From assembly GCA_036245805.1 (NCBI GenBank), contig BTRK01000006.1, forward strand, positions 44,138,020 through 44,202,019: a DNA stretch of 64,000 nucleotides, given 5' to 3'. The notes beneath the pieces were generated by a model. It was not told the DNA's origin. It saw only the letters and a program-made list of their open reading frames with translations, and ran no database searches. A program made the translations under genes and the position numbers. Source of the DNA: Pristionchus mayeri (Eukaryota; Nematoda; Chromadorea; Rhabditida; Neodiplogasteridae). Of this stretch, positions 50,218-60,700 are shown piece by piece. Position 1 is the first letter of the stretch. Every line of letters begins with the position of its first letter.

Positions 50218-50537
50218 TTTTGCTCTTTTGCAGATCTCGCCTATGGATTCTTCTGGTCGTCGAATGAAGTAGATGATGTTTTGCATATTTTTTTCAGTCC
50301 TCGAGAAGCTTCGGTGCGTACTCAGATCGTAGCGGCAACTGGAAACATCCGAGAATGACGCTTGTTCATTCTTCTCCTTCCAAATTGCGCCCCTTCATCT
50401 ATCAGAGTCCCTCTCGTTCTCAATGTGATCTCTGATCTCGGGAAAGATCGGAAAGTGACCCATCAGACACCTTTTCTTCCCTCACTAGAGTGCGTCTCTC
50501 CCCAAAATATTCCCCGATTCTTTCACCCTCTACTCTC

Positions 50538-50656
50538 GCTTACGACCATACCCCGTTGAGAACACGACATCCCGTCCGATCTGTCAAGTTAAGCAACGGT
50601 GGGCCCAGTTAGTACTTGGATCGGAGACGGCTTGGGAATCCTGGGTGTTGTAAGCA
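50538..50656 (+). rRNA. 5S rRNA gene, copy 116
   Basis: Consensus; class C, CTCTCGC. Confidence 0.96.
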
Positions 50657-50976
50657 TTTTGCTCTTTTGCAGATCTCGCCTATGGATTCTTCTGGTCGTC
50701 GAATGAAGTAGATGATGTTTTGCATATTTTTTTCAGTCCTCGAGAAGCTTCGGTGCGTACTCAGATCGTAGCGGCAACTGGAAACATCCGAGAATGACGC
50801 TTGTTCATTCTTCTCCTTCCAAATTGCGCCCCTTCATCTATCAGAGTCCCTCTCGTTCTCAATGTGATCTCTGATCTCGGGAAAGATCGGAAAGTGACCC
50901 ATCAGACACCTTTTCTTCCCTCACTAGAGTGCGTCTCTCCCCAAAATATTCCCCGATTCTTTCACCCTCTACTTTC

Positions 50977-51095
50977 GCTTACGACCATACCCCGTTGAGA
51001 ACACGACATCCCGTCCGATCTGTCAAGTTAAGCAACGGTGGGCCCAGTTAGTACTTGGATCGGAGACGGCTTGGGAATCCTGGGTGTTGTAAGCA
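50977..51095 (+). rRNA. 5S rRNA gene, copy 117
   Basis: Consensus; class C. Confidence 0.96.
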
Positions 51096-51415
51096 TTTTG
51101 CTCTTTTGCAGATCTCGCCTATGGATTCTTCTGGTCGTCGAATGAAGTAGATGATGTTTTGCATATTTTTTTCAGTCCTCGAGAAGCTTCGGTGCGTACT
51201 CAGATCGTAGCGGCAACTGGAAACATCCGAGAATGACGCTTGTTCATTCTTCTCCTTCCAAATTGCGCCCCTTCATCTATCAGAGTCCCTCTCGTTCTCA
51301 ATGTGATCTCTGATCTCGGGAAAGATCGGAAAGTGACCCATCAGACACCTTTTCTTCCCTCACTAGAGTGCGTCTCTCCCCAAAATATTCCCCGATTCTT
51401 TCACCCTCTACTTTC

Positions 51416-51534
51416 GCTTACGACCATACCCCGTTGAGAACACGACATCCCGTCCGATCTGTCAAGTTAAGCAACGGTGGGCCCAGTTAGTACTTGGATC
51501 GGAGACGGCTTGGGAATCCTGGGTGTTGTAGGCA
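51416..51534 (+). rRNA. 5S rRNA gene, copy 118 (A116G)
   Basis: A116G at 51531; class C. Confidence 0.95.
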
Positions 51535-51854
51535 TTTTGCTCTTTTGCAGATCTCGCCTATGGATTCTTCTGGTCGTCGAATGAAGTAGATGATGTTTTG
51601 CATATTTTTTTCAGTCCTCGAGAAGCTTCGGTGCGTACTCAGATCGTAGCGGCAACTGGAAACATCCGAGAATGACGCTTGTTCATTCTTCTCCTTCCAA
51701 ATTGCGCCCCTTCATCTATCAGAGTCCCTCTCGTTCTCAATGTGATCTCTGATCTCGGGAAAGATCGGAAAGTGACCCATCAGACACCTTTTCTTCCCTC
51801 ACTAGAGTGCGTCTCTCCCCAAAATATTCCCCGATTCTTTCACCCTCTACTCTC

Positions 51855-51973
51855 GCTTACGACCATACCCCGTTGAGAACACGACATCCCGTCCGATCTG
51901 TCAAGTTAAGCAACGGTGGGCCCAGTTAGTACTTGGATCGGAGACGGCTTGGGAATCCTGGGTGTTGTAAGCA
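51855..51973 (+). rRNA. 5S rRNA gene, copy 119
   Basis: Consensus; class C, CTCTCGC. The next spacer has an 8-T run and ACATCTGAG, as before copy 109. Confidence 0.96.
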
Positions 51974-52294
51974 TTTTGCTCTTTTGCAGATCTCGCATAT
52001 GGATTCTTCTGGTCGTCGAATGAAGTAGATGATGTTTTGCATATTTTTTTTCAGTCCTCGAGAAGCTTCGGTGCGTACTCAGATCGTAGCGGCAACTGGA
52101 AACATCTGAGAATGACGCTTGTTCATTCTTCTCCTTCCAAATTGCGCCCCTTCATCTATCAGAGTCCCTCTCGTTCTCAATGTGATCTCTGATCTCGGGA
52201 AAGATCGGAAAGTGACCCATCAGACACCTTTTCTTCCCTCACTAGAGTGCGTCTCTCCCCAAAATATTCCCCGATTCTTTCACCCTCTACTCTC

Positions 52295-52413
52295 GCTTAC
52301 GACCATACCCCGTTGAGAACACGACATCCCGTCCGATCTGTCAAGTTAAGCAACGGTGGGCCCAGTTAGTACTTGGATCGGAGACGGCTTGGGAATCCTG
52401 GGTGTTGTAAGCA
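52295..52413 (+). rRNA. 5S rRNA gene, copy 120
   Basis: Consensus; class C, 440-bp unit. Confidence 0.96.
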
Positions 52414-52733
52414 TTTTGCTCTTTTGCAGATCTCGCCTATGGATTCTTCTGGTCGTCGAATGAAGTAGATGATGTTTTGCATATTTTTTTCAGTCCTCGA
52501 GAAGCTTCGGTGCGTACTCAGATCGTAGCGGCAACTGGAAACATCCGAGAATGACGCTTGTTCATTCTTCTCCTTCCAAATTGCGCCCCTTCATCTATCA
52601 GAGTCCCTCTCGTTCTCAATGTGATCTCTGATCTCGGGAAAGATCGGAAAGTGACCCATCAGACACCTTTTCTTCCCTCACTAGAGTGCGTCTCTCCCCA
52701 AAATATTCCCCGATTCTTTCACCCTCTACTTTC

Positions 52734-52852
52734 GCTTACGACCATACCCCGTTGAGAACACGACATCCCGTCCGATCTGTCAAGTTAAGCAACGGTGGGC
52801 CCAGTTAGTACTTGGATCGGAGACGGCTTGGGAATCCTGGGTGTTGTAGGCA
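52734..52852 (+). rRNA. 5S rRNA gene, copy 121 (A116G)
   Basis: A116G at 52849; class C. Confidence 0.95.
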
Positions 52853-53172
52853 TTTTGCTCTTTTGCAGATCTCGCCTATGGATTCTTCTGGTCGTCGAAT
52901 GAAGTAGATGATGTTTTGCATATTTTTTTCAGTCCTCGAGAAGCTTCGGTGCGTACTCAGATCGTAGCGGCAACTGGAAACATCCGAGAATGACGCTTGT
53001 TCATTCTTCTCCTTCCAAATTGCGCCCCTTCATCTATCAGAGTCCCTCTCGTTCTCAATGTGATCTCTGATCTCGGGAAAGATCGGAAAGTGACCCATCA
53101 GACACCTTTTCTTCCCTCACTAGAGAGCGTCTCTCCCCAAAATATTCCCCGATTCTTTCACCCTCTACTTTC

Positions 53173-53291
53173 GCTTACGACCATACCCCGTTGAGAACAC
53201 GACATCCCGTCCGATCTGTCAAGTTAAGCAACGGTGGGCCCAGTTAGTACTTGGATCGGAGACGGCTTGGGAATCCTGGGTGTTGTAAGCA
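53173..53291 (+). rRNA. 5S rRNA gene, copy 122
   Basis: Consensus; class A. Confidence 0.96.
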
Positions 53292-53611
53292 TTTTGCTCT
53301 TTTGCAGATCTCGCCTATGGATTCTTCTGGTCGTCGAATGAAGTAGATGATGTTTTGCATATTTTTTTCAGTCCTCGAGAAGCTTCGGTGCGTACTCAGA
53401 TCGTAGCGGCAACTGGAAACATCCGAGAATGACGCTTGTTCATTCTTCTCCTTCCAAATTGCGCCCCTTCATCTATCAGAGTCCCTCTCGTTCTCAATGT
53501 GATCTCTGATCTCGGGAAAGATCGGAAAGTGACCCATCAGACACCTTTTCTTCCCTCACTAGAGTGCGTCTCTCCCCAAAATATTCCCCGATTCTTTCAC
53601 CCTCTACTCTC

Positions 53612-53730
53612 GCTTACGACCATACCCCGTTGAGAACACGACATCCCGTCCGATCTGTCAAGTTAAGCAACGGTGGGCCCAGTTAGTACTTGGATCGGAG
53701 ACGGCTTGGGAATCCTGGGTGTTGTAAGCA
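53612..53730 (+). rRNA. 5S rRNA gene, copy 123
   Basis: Consensus; class C, CTCTCGC. Confidence 0.96.
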
Positions 53731-54050
53731 TTTTGCTCTTTTGCAGATCTCGCCTATGGATTCTTCTGGTCGTCGAATGAAGTAGATGATGTTTTGCATA
53801 TTTTTTTCAGTCCTCGAGAAGCTTCGGTGCGTACTCAGATCGTAGCGGCAACTGGAAACATCCGAGAATGACGCTTGTTCATTCTTCTCCTTCCAAATTG
53901 CGCCCCTTCATCTATCAGAGTCCCTCTCGTTCTCAATGTGATCTCTGATCTCGGGAAAGATCGGAAAGTGACCCATCAGACACCTTTTCTTCCCTCACTA
54001 GAGTGCGTCTCTCCCCAAAATATTCCCCGATTCTTTCACCCTCTACTTTC

Positions 54051-54169
54051 GCTTACGACCATACCCCGTTGAGAACACGACATCCCGTCCGATCTGTCAA
54101 GTTAAGCAACGGTGGGCCCAGTTAGTACTTGGATCGGAGACGGCTTGGGAATCCTGGGTGTTGTAGGCA
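54051..54169 (+). rRNA. 5S rRNA gene, copy 124 (A116G)
   Basis: A116G at 54166; class C. Confidence 0.95.
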
Positions 54170-54489
54170 TTTTGCTCTTTTGCAGATCTCGCCTATGGAT
54201 TCTTCTGGTCGTCGAATGAAGTAGATGATGTTTTGCATATTTTTTTCAGTCCTCGAGAAGCTTCGGTGCGTACTCAGATCGTAGCGGCAACTGGAAACAT
54301 CCGAGAATGACGCTTGTTCATTCTTCTCCTTCCAAATTGCGCCCCTTCATCTATCAGAGTCCCTCTCGTTCTCAATGTGATCTCTGATCTCGGGAAAGAT
54401 CGGAAAGTGACCCATCAGACACCTTTTCTTCCCTCACTAGAGAGCGTCTCTCCCCAAAATATTCCCCGATTCTTTCACCCTCTACTTTC

Positions 54490-54608
54490 GCTTACGACCA
54501 TACCCCGTTGAGAACACGACATCCCGTCCGATCTGTCAAGTTAAGCAACGGTGGGCCCAGTTAGTACTTGGATCGGAGACGGCTTGGGAATCCTGGGTGT
54601 TGTAAGCA
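54490..54608 (+). rRNA. 5S rRNA gene, copy 125
   Basis: Consensus; class A. Confidence 0.96.
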
Positions 54609-54928
54609 TTTTGCTCTTTTGCAGATCTCGCCTATGGATTCTTCTGGTCGTCGAATGAAGTAGATGATGTTTTGCATATTTTTTTCAGTCCTCGAGAAGC
54701 TTCGGTGCGTACTCAGATCGTAGCGGCAACTGGAAACATCCGAGAATGACGCTTGTTCATTCTTCTCCTTCCAAATTGCGCCCCTTCATCTATCAGAGTC
54801 CCTCTCGTTCTCAATGTGATCTCTGATCTCGGGAAAGATCGGAAAGTGACCCATCAGACACCTTTTCTTCCCTCACTAGAGTGCGTCTCTCCCCAAAATA
54901 TTCCCCGATTCTTTCACCCTCTACTTTC

Positions 54929-55047
54929 GCTTACGACCATACCCCGTTGAGAACACGACATCCCGTCCGATCTGTCAAGTTAAGCAACGGTGGGCCCAGT
55001 TAGTACTTGGATCGGAGACGGCTTGGGAATCCTGGGTGTTGTAGGCA
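54929..55047 (+). rRNA. 5S rRNA gene, copy 126 (A116G)
   Basis: A116G at 55044; class C. Confidence 0.95.
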
Positions 55048-55367
55048 TTTTGCTCTTTTGCAGATCTCGCCTATGGATTCTTCTGGTCGTCGAATGAAGT
55101 AGATGATGTTTTGCATATTTTTTTCAGTCCTCGAGAAGCTTCGGTGCGTACTCAGATCGTAGCGGCAACTGGAAACATCCGAGAATGACGCTTGTTCATT
55201 CTTCTCCTTCCAAATTGCGCCCCTTCATCTATCAGAGTCCCTCTCGTTCTCAATGTGATCTCTGATCTCGGGAAAGATCGGAAAGTGACCCATCAGACAC
55301 CTTTTCTTCCCTCACTAGAGAGCGTCTCTCCCCAAAATATTCCCCGATTCTTTCACCCTCTACTTTC

Positions 55368-55486
55368 GCTTACGACCATACCCCGTTGAGAACACGACAT
55401 CCCGTCCGATCTGTCAAGTTAAGCAACGGTGGGCCCAGTTAGTACTTGGATCGGAGACGGCTTGGGAATCCTGGGTGTTGTAAGCA
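55368..55486 (+). rRNA. 5S rRNA gene, copy 127
   Basis: Consensus; class A. Confidence 0.96.
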
Positions 55487-55806
55487 TTTTGCTCTTTTGC
55501 AGATCTCGCCTATGGATTCTTCTGGTCGTCGAATGAAGTAGATGATGTTTTGCATATTTTTTTCAGTCCTCGAGAAGCTTCGGTGCGTACTCAGATCGTA
55601 GCGGCAACTGGAAACATCCGAGAATGACGCTTGTTCATTCTTCTCCTTCCAAATTGCGCCCCTTCATCTATCAGAGTCCCTCTCGTTCTCAATGTGATCT
55701 CTGATCTCGGGAAAGATCGGAAAGTGACCCATCAGACACCTTTTCTTCCCTCACTAGAGAGCGTCTCTCCCCAAAATATTCCCCGATTCTTTCTCCCTCT
55801 ACTCTC

Positions 55807-55925
55807 GCTTACGACCATACCCCGTTGAGAACACGACATCCCGTCCGATCTGTCAAGTTAAGCAACGGTGGGCCCAGTTAGTACTTGGATCGGAGACGGC
55901 TTGGGAATCCTGGGTGTTGTAAGCA
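55807..55925 (+). rRNA. 5S rRNA gene, copy 128
   Basis: Consensus; class A with a private TTTCTCCCTC upstream. The next spacer has TTTTGAATCTTT for TTTTGCATATTT. Confidence 0.96.
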
Positions 55926-56245
55926 TTTTGCTCTTTTGCAGATCTCGCCTATGGATTCTTCTGGTCGTCGAATGAAGTAGATGATGTTTTGAATCTTTTT
56001 TTCAGTCCTCGAGAAGCTTCGGTGCGTACTCAGATCGTAGCGGCAACTGGAAACATCCGAGAATGACGCTTGTTCATTCTTCTCCTTCCAAATTGCGCTC
56101 CTTCATCTATCAGAGTCCCTCTCGTTCTCAATGTGATCTCTGATCTCGGGAAAGATCGGAAAGTGACCCATCAGACACCTTTTCTTCCCTCACTAGAGTG
56201 CGTCTCTCCCCAAAATATTCCCCGATTCTTTCACCCTCTACTCTC

Positions 56246-56364
56246 GCTTACGACCATACCCCGTTGAGAACACGACATCCCGTCCGATCTGTCAAGTTAA
56301 GCAACGGTGGGCCCAGTTAGTACTTGGATCGGAGACGGCTTGGGAATCCTGGGTGTTGTAAGCA
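56246..56364 (+). rRNA. 5S rRNA gene, copy 129
   Basis: Consensus; class C with a private TGCGCTCCTT. Confidence 0.96.
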
Positions 56365-56684
56365 TTTTGCTCTTTTGCAGATCTCGCCTATGGATTCTTC
56401 TGGTCGTCGAATGAAGTAGATGATGTTTTGCATATTTTTTTCAGTCCTCGAGAAGCTTCGGTGCGTACTCAGATCGTAGCGGCAACTGGAAACATCCGAG
56501 AATGACGCTTGTTCATTCTTCTCCTTCCAAATTGCGCCCCTTCATCTATCAGAGTCCCTCTCGTTCTCAATGTGATCTCTGATCTCGGGAAAGATCGGAA
56601 AGTGACCCATCAGACACCTTTTCTTCCCTCACTAGAGTGCGTCTCTCCCCAAAATATTCCCCGATTCTTTCACCCTCTACTATC

Positions 56685-56803
56685 GCTTACGACCATACCC
56701 CGTTGAGAACACGACATCCCGTCCGATCTGTCAAGTTAAGCAACGGTGGGCCCAGTTAGTACTTGGATCGGAGACGGCTTGGGAATCCTGGGTGTTGTAA
56801 GCA
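56685..56803 (+). rRNA. 5S rRNA gene, copy 130, last + strand copy, terminators lost
   Basis: The gene body is consensus, and the spacer is class C with a private CTACTATCGC. The two T4 runs that follow every other + strand copy are absent, because the unit is broken at 56804 and joined to inverted spacer. The next T4 on this strand is at 57030-57033, beyond the antisense of copy 131. Confidence 0.96.
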
Positions 56804-56880
56804 ATGTCTGACGGGTCACTTTCCGATACTTCATTCGACGACCAGAAGAATCCATAGGCGAGATCTGCAAAAGAGCAAAA
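56804..56880. other. Inversion junction between facing 5S genes
   Basis: The 77 bp between facing copies 130 and 131 are two pieces of inverted spacer. Bases 56805-56827 match 57068-57090 with one mismatch. From 56828 onward the sequence matches 57267 onward. The join omits 176 bp of normal spacer. This is a fold-back rearrangement with an internal deletion; copy 131 keeps its own terminators here (56877-56880 and 56869-56872 on the - strand). Confidence 0.9.
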
Positions 56881-56999
56881 TGCCTACAACACCCAGGATT
56901 CCCAAGCCGTCTCCGATCCAAGTACTAACTGGGCCCACCGTTGCTTAACTTGACAGATCGGACGGGATGTCGTGTTCTCAACGGGGTATGGTCGTAAGC
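56881..56999 (-). rRNA. 5S rRNA gene, copy 131, inverted (A116G)
   Basis: First inverted copy. It carries A116G, the marker of the 47-57 kb block, so the inverted units came from the local class C population. Confidence 0.95.
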
Positions 57000-57319
57000 G
57001 AAAGTAGAGGGTGAAAGAATCGGGGAATATTTTGGGGAGAGACGCACTCTAGTGAGGGAAGAAAAGGTGTCTGATGGGTCACTTTCCGATCTTTCCCGAG
57101 ATCAGAGATCACATTGAGAACGAGAGGGACTCTGATAGATGAAGGGGCGCAATTTGGAAGGAGAAGAATGAACAAGCGTCATTCTCGGATGTTTCCAGTT
57201 GCCGCTACGATCTGAGTACGCACCGAAGCTTCTCGAGGACTGAAAAAAATATGCAAAACATCATCTACTTCATTCGACGACCAGAAGAATCCATAGGCGA
57301 GATCTGCAAAAGAGCAAAA

Positions 57320-57438
57320 TGCTTACAACACCCAGGATTCCCAAGCCGTCTCCGATCCAAGTACTAACTGGGCCCACCGTTGCTTAACTTGACAGATCAG
57401 ACGGGATGTCGTGTTCTCAACGGGGTATGGTCGTAAGC
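57320..57438 (-). rRNA. 5S rRNA gene, copy 132, inverted (C40T)
   Basis: Last gene of the array; private C40T (base 57399). Only 9 bp of upstream spacer remain before the array ends, so its TATA-like box is missing. Confidence 0.94.
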
Positions 57439-57447
57439 GAGAGTAGA

Positions 57448-57525
57448 CCTCTTGTCTCCAGTGTGGACGATTTTCGGCGACTTGGTGGCCTTCTTGGCTT
57501 AATTCGCGGACGGTTTCGGAGGCAT
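57448..57525 (-). pseudogene. Histone H2B 5' fragment, truncated by the 5S array
   Basis: Read on the - strand from an ATG at 57525, the codons give MPPKPSAN, a TAA stop, then AKKATKSPKIVHTGDKR, ending exactly at the array boundary. Metazoan H2B N-terminal tails begin in this way (MPPKPSAKGAKKA in nematodes, with a GDKKR-like stretch before the conserved ESY core). The K-G pair is replaced by N-stop, and everything after codon 26 is missing. It therefore looks like the broken start of a core histone gene cut by insertion or growth of the array. The match is short, so chance resemblance is not excluded. Confidence 0.6.
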
Positions 57526-57753
57526 GCGGACTGGTGATGAAGTGATGATCGGCTATGAGTTTCCCGTGTATTATTGAACAGGAATAACATTTAATAGAAA
57601 CACATAATCAAGTATATTTTTGATCAGAGAGAGGCTTGGTTTGGAATAGAGATGTGACCCTAATGTATTGCATTTATTTTCTCAAGATTTGTTCATGCGT
57701 GCTTCCGGTCCAGTTCCCCTCCGGTCAGGCACTCTCAGAATCAGAATCTGAAA
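57526..57753. other. Region between H2B fragment and nicotinamidase gene
   Basis: The part near 57526-57600 may be the old upstream region of the H2B fragment. The right part leads into the nicotinamidase gene: an in-frame TAA at 57661-57663 closes the frame upstream of its ATG, and a pyrimidine run ending TTTTCTCAAG (to 57686) could be a trans-splice acceptor. Nothing else is recognised. Confidence 0.4.
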
Positions 57754-60700
57754 ATGATTTCCGAGCTGGTCGGTCTGCTCTTCGAAGGCATCTCCTTCGG
57801 ATTACTCGCTGTATTCATCGATGAGGTGAGGAAATAATGATAACTTCCTTAACATTGAATTAAAATAGAATTTATCAGTATTCGCGGGGTGTGGTTGCTA
57901 ATGGACGATGGGGTGGCAGAGACCGCCCTTGCGTGTAATAATGCCTAACACCTTTACCTTTACTTTTACCTTTTTTTGCGCGCTGATCATAGGCTACGTT
58001 CCCTAATATCGCCTCTCCAAAAAAGTTATGCCTCCCCCACATCGTATTAGTAATCAACCGGAAGTGACTTCTGCCGTTGCCGATATAATTCATATCTTGC
58101 ATGAAGCACGATATGCAGTTTTCCCACACGACTGTAATCGTTCCTTTTCTGCAAAACATCCACATATATGAGCGATTTTTTTCATGATCCCAGTTAGGTC
58201 TCGCATCGCAAGCTTCCTTTCCCAAGACGATAAGAGCGAGCTTATCGTGCGGAACTCAGCAGCGAAGAGTGATAGTCAGCATCCTTCTCCATCCCCCTCT
58301 CACTCTCTCGTCTGTTCGAGCCAGAGATAGTGCAATAAACCATTCGTACAGAATCTGCTCGCTATAGCGCCCGCTCTCGATTTATGCTCATATTTTCAGG
58401 CGATAGCACGCTCGCGAGCTCACATAGCAGCAAATATGAGACGTAGAAGCATTGAGGTATGTATATTTGAACATTTTCCCATAATGAAATATCTTTGAGG
58501 ACCTCCTTCTGAAGAACTCCAAGGACGCTCTCAAGAACATCAAAGTGGCCCTCGTCGTGGTTGACTACCAGAATGACTTTGTCACGGGTTCTCTGGCAAT
58601 CGGTGTAAGATATTTTTCATCTCTCATCTCGAAAAATTTCCCCGTTTTCCCCTATGAATCACTGAATATGATCAACATGACGCATGAAGCATCTATTTTT
58701 CGAGTGCTTAGCTTAGAATAAGGGTAACCAGAGGGCTGGCCATTCTCGAATGAATGCGCAAATCGCTCAACCGAGATTCGGCGTCACTTCTGGCTGTGCT
58801 GAGTGCCTACATCCCAAAATAAACGTGACCTAGGATATTTCGGGGTCCAGGAAGTAAATTACAATGCATAATTAATTTTTTAAGGCCGGGGACGCGGGTG
58901 AGGACCCAGTGGCGCGCATCTGGAACATCAATCGACTCATCGACCTGGACTTTGACGCCATTGTCATCACCAAGGTGCGGCTCTTATTCATCATCACTTG
59001 TATTCAGATCTAAACGAAAACAGCGAATGACAAACAAAAACATCGAAATGAAGTGACATAACATATTGTCACACAATTTTTATCTCGACGTATAGTCATC
59101 GTACCGTAGCTGTTTCTCTTCTTGCTAGGCAGAGACTGCATTGCATTGTTCATTGTTTTTCATTGTCCATTCTTTGAAACATCTGGCGCAATATAATAGG
59201 ACTTCTGACCATTTTCTGATGTCTTGAACTGACCCGACTGGCCGCTTCTTATCACCAAACGGAATGCGCACTTCTCGCTCTTAGTACGTATAAAGGTGAA
59301 GGCTGCGTCAAAGACCTTGATTTTAAGCCGTGAAATGTATGCAAAAGAATATTTCCGGAGAATCGCTGGTAAGAAATCGATTTTTTTCAGGATTGGCACC
59401 CGGCAGACCACATCTCATTCCTTAGCGCGGCCAAAAATTCGGATCGGCGTCTTTCCGCGGAGTTCGCTTCCCGAGATATCGAACTCTTCGAAAAGGTCTC
59501 GTTCAAGGAGCCTCGACGAGAACAGGTAATAAGCAAATGACAAATTTAGACGAATTGAATGTTCAAAGTACATAGATTGATGTGATAGTGCTGTTTGTTG
59601 AAATAGCAAGTGACGTAATTTAGTGTATTTTTAATAGGTGGCATCACAAAATAAATCGAATGATTCATTCAGCAATATGATAAAGTGTTGAGGTGGGCCG
59701 GATGTAGTATTTCCGGCTCTCAAATTTTTAGTGAGCAAAAGCGCGTGAACAGCAAACCCCAAATGAAAAGTATGGAATGACATCTCAGTAAGATCATGTA
59801 GAGCTGTTCTTTATTTCGTGTAGGTGCTCTATCCCGACCACTGCGTGGCTAACACGCACGGAGCGGAGCTCGTGCCGCAAATGAAGGTTCCTGAGCGGGC
59901 GGTCATCGTCAACAAGGGCCTCGACACCCTCGTCGACTCCTACTCCGCATTCATGGACAACGAGGGCGACAAGAAGTGCGGTTGATTCTCTTCCCCTAGA
60001 AACATTGACACGATTAGTGGTATGGAAAAGTCAAGGATATTCCCGTTATCTAGGCGCATAAAATTCCGCAGGAATTTTGAATGACTAGGCAAGTGCCTAA
60101 GATCTTGGTCAGTTAAGTGCGGAGATCTTAATCGCTTCTTTGGACAGACAAAATAGCAGCGGATTAGGTTCCACAATTTTTGTGCAATTGGCGAGTGTGG
60201 AAATGTTGAGCTTGATGCAGTTTGAAGACGATAACAAGTGCTTGTCATGGATCTTATATATTTATCTTTTACTCTGTACGACTGCTGCAGGAGTGAGCTG
60301 CACGAGGTGCTCAAGGCTGCATCCATCGACGCTGTCGTCGTCTGCGGTCTCGCCTACGACATCTGCGTCTTCCACACTGTCAAAGACGCTCGCAACTTCG
60401 GATTCTACTGTGCGACAGCGCGTGATGCCAGGTGAAATAATGAGCGAGAAATATACAATGAGGGGATCCAATGTTTACTGCTTTCTATCGATGGGCCACG
60501 CTCCTGCATTGATCATCGCCCAGTCGCTCTCTTACAAGGAAATATATCATGAGCCGGAATTTCCTGCTTTCTGTTATCAGTACCGGCTGAAAACGCTGCG
60601 CATTCCCGGGTTTTGTTCACTACAGAGCACAGTTACTCGTGGGGAGATAAGAGTAAGCGGCTTGCGAGTGATAGAAGGATTAGGCGTGGAAGGGACAAGA

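Larger units (their letters stand above)
1..57447. repeat. 5S rDNA tandem array, 439-bp unit, 132 genes in window
   Basis: The same 439-bp unit repeats head to tail from the window start to about 56803, then two units are inverted. Each unit holds a 119-nt 5S rRNA gene and a 320-bp spacer. Unit length is 439 bp, with a few 437, 438 and 440 bp units caused by 1-2 base indels. Copies are numbered 1-132 from the left, and base numbers inside a gene are counted from its first G. Spacers fall into three classes by the bases about 50 bp upstream of the gene: class A has GAGAGCG, class B GAGACCG and class C GAGTGCG. 'Consensus' below means no difference seen by eye from the majority 5S. Homogeneity this high over more than 100 units is typical of concerted evolution. 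The array enters the window from the left. Confidence 0.98.
56237..57447. repeat. Large inverted repeat at array end
   Basis: Arms of about 567 bp (56237-56803 and 56881-57447) are nearly identical and face each other across 77 bp. They consist of 5S unit sequence in opposite orientation. A palindrome this long can form a cruciform in DNA or a hairpin in a read-through transcript. Confidence 0.88.

Noticed and set aside
1..57447. CRISPR-like regular repeat
   Set aside because: Both the repeated and the intervening parts are identical from unit to unit, and the repeated gene is 5S rRNA.
1..57447. Spliced-leader RNA gene in the spacer
   Set aside because: No SL1-like leader followed by a GT donor and Sm site was found in either orientation.
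1..57447. TTTTGCAG and TTTTTTTCAG in the spacer as splice acceptors
   Set aside because: They resemble nematode acceptors, but no exon or donor is associated. They are more simply T-run terminators.
57875..57950. Small RNA gene in intron 1 (hairpin GGGTGG / CCGCCC)
   Set aside because: A short stem only. No snRNA, snoRNA or tRNA signature could be supported.
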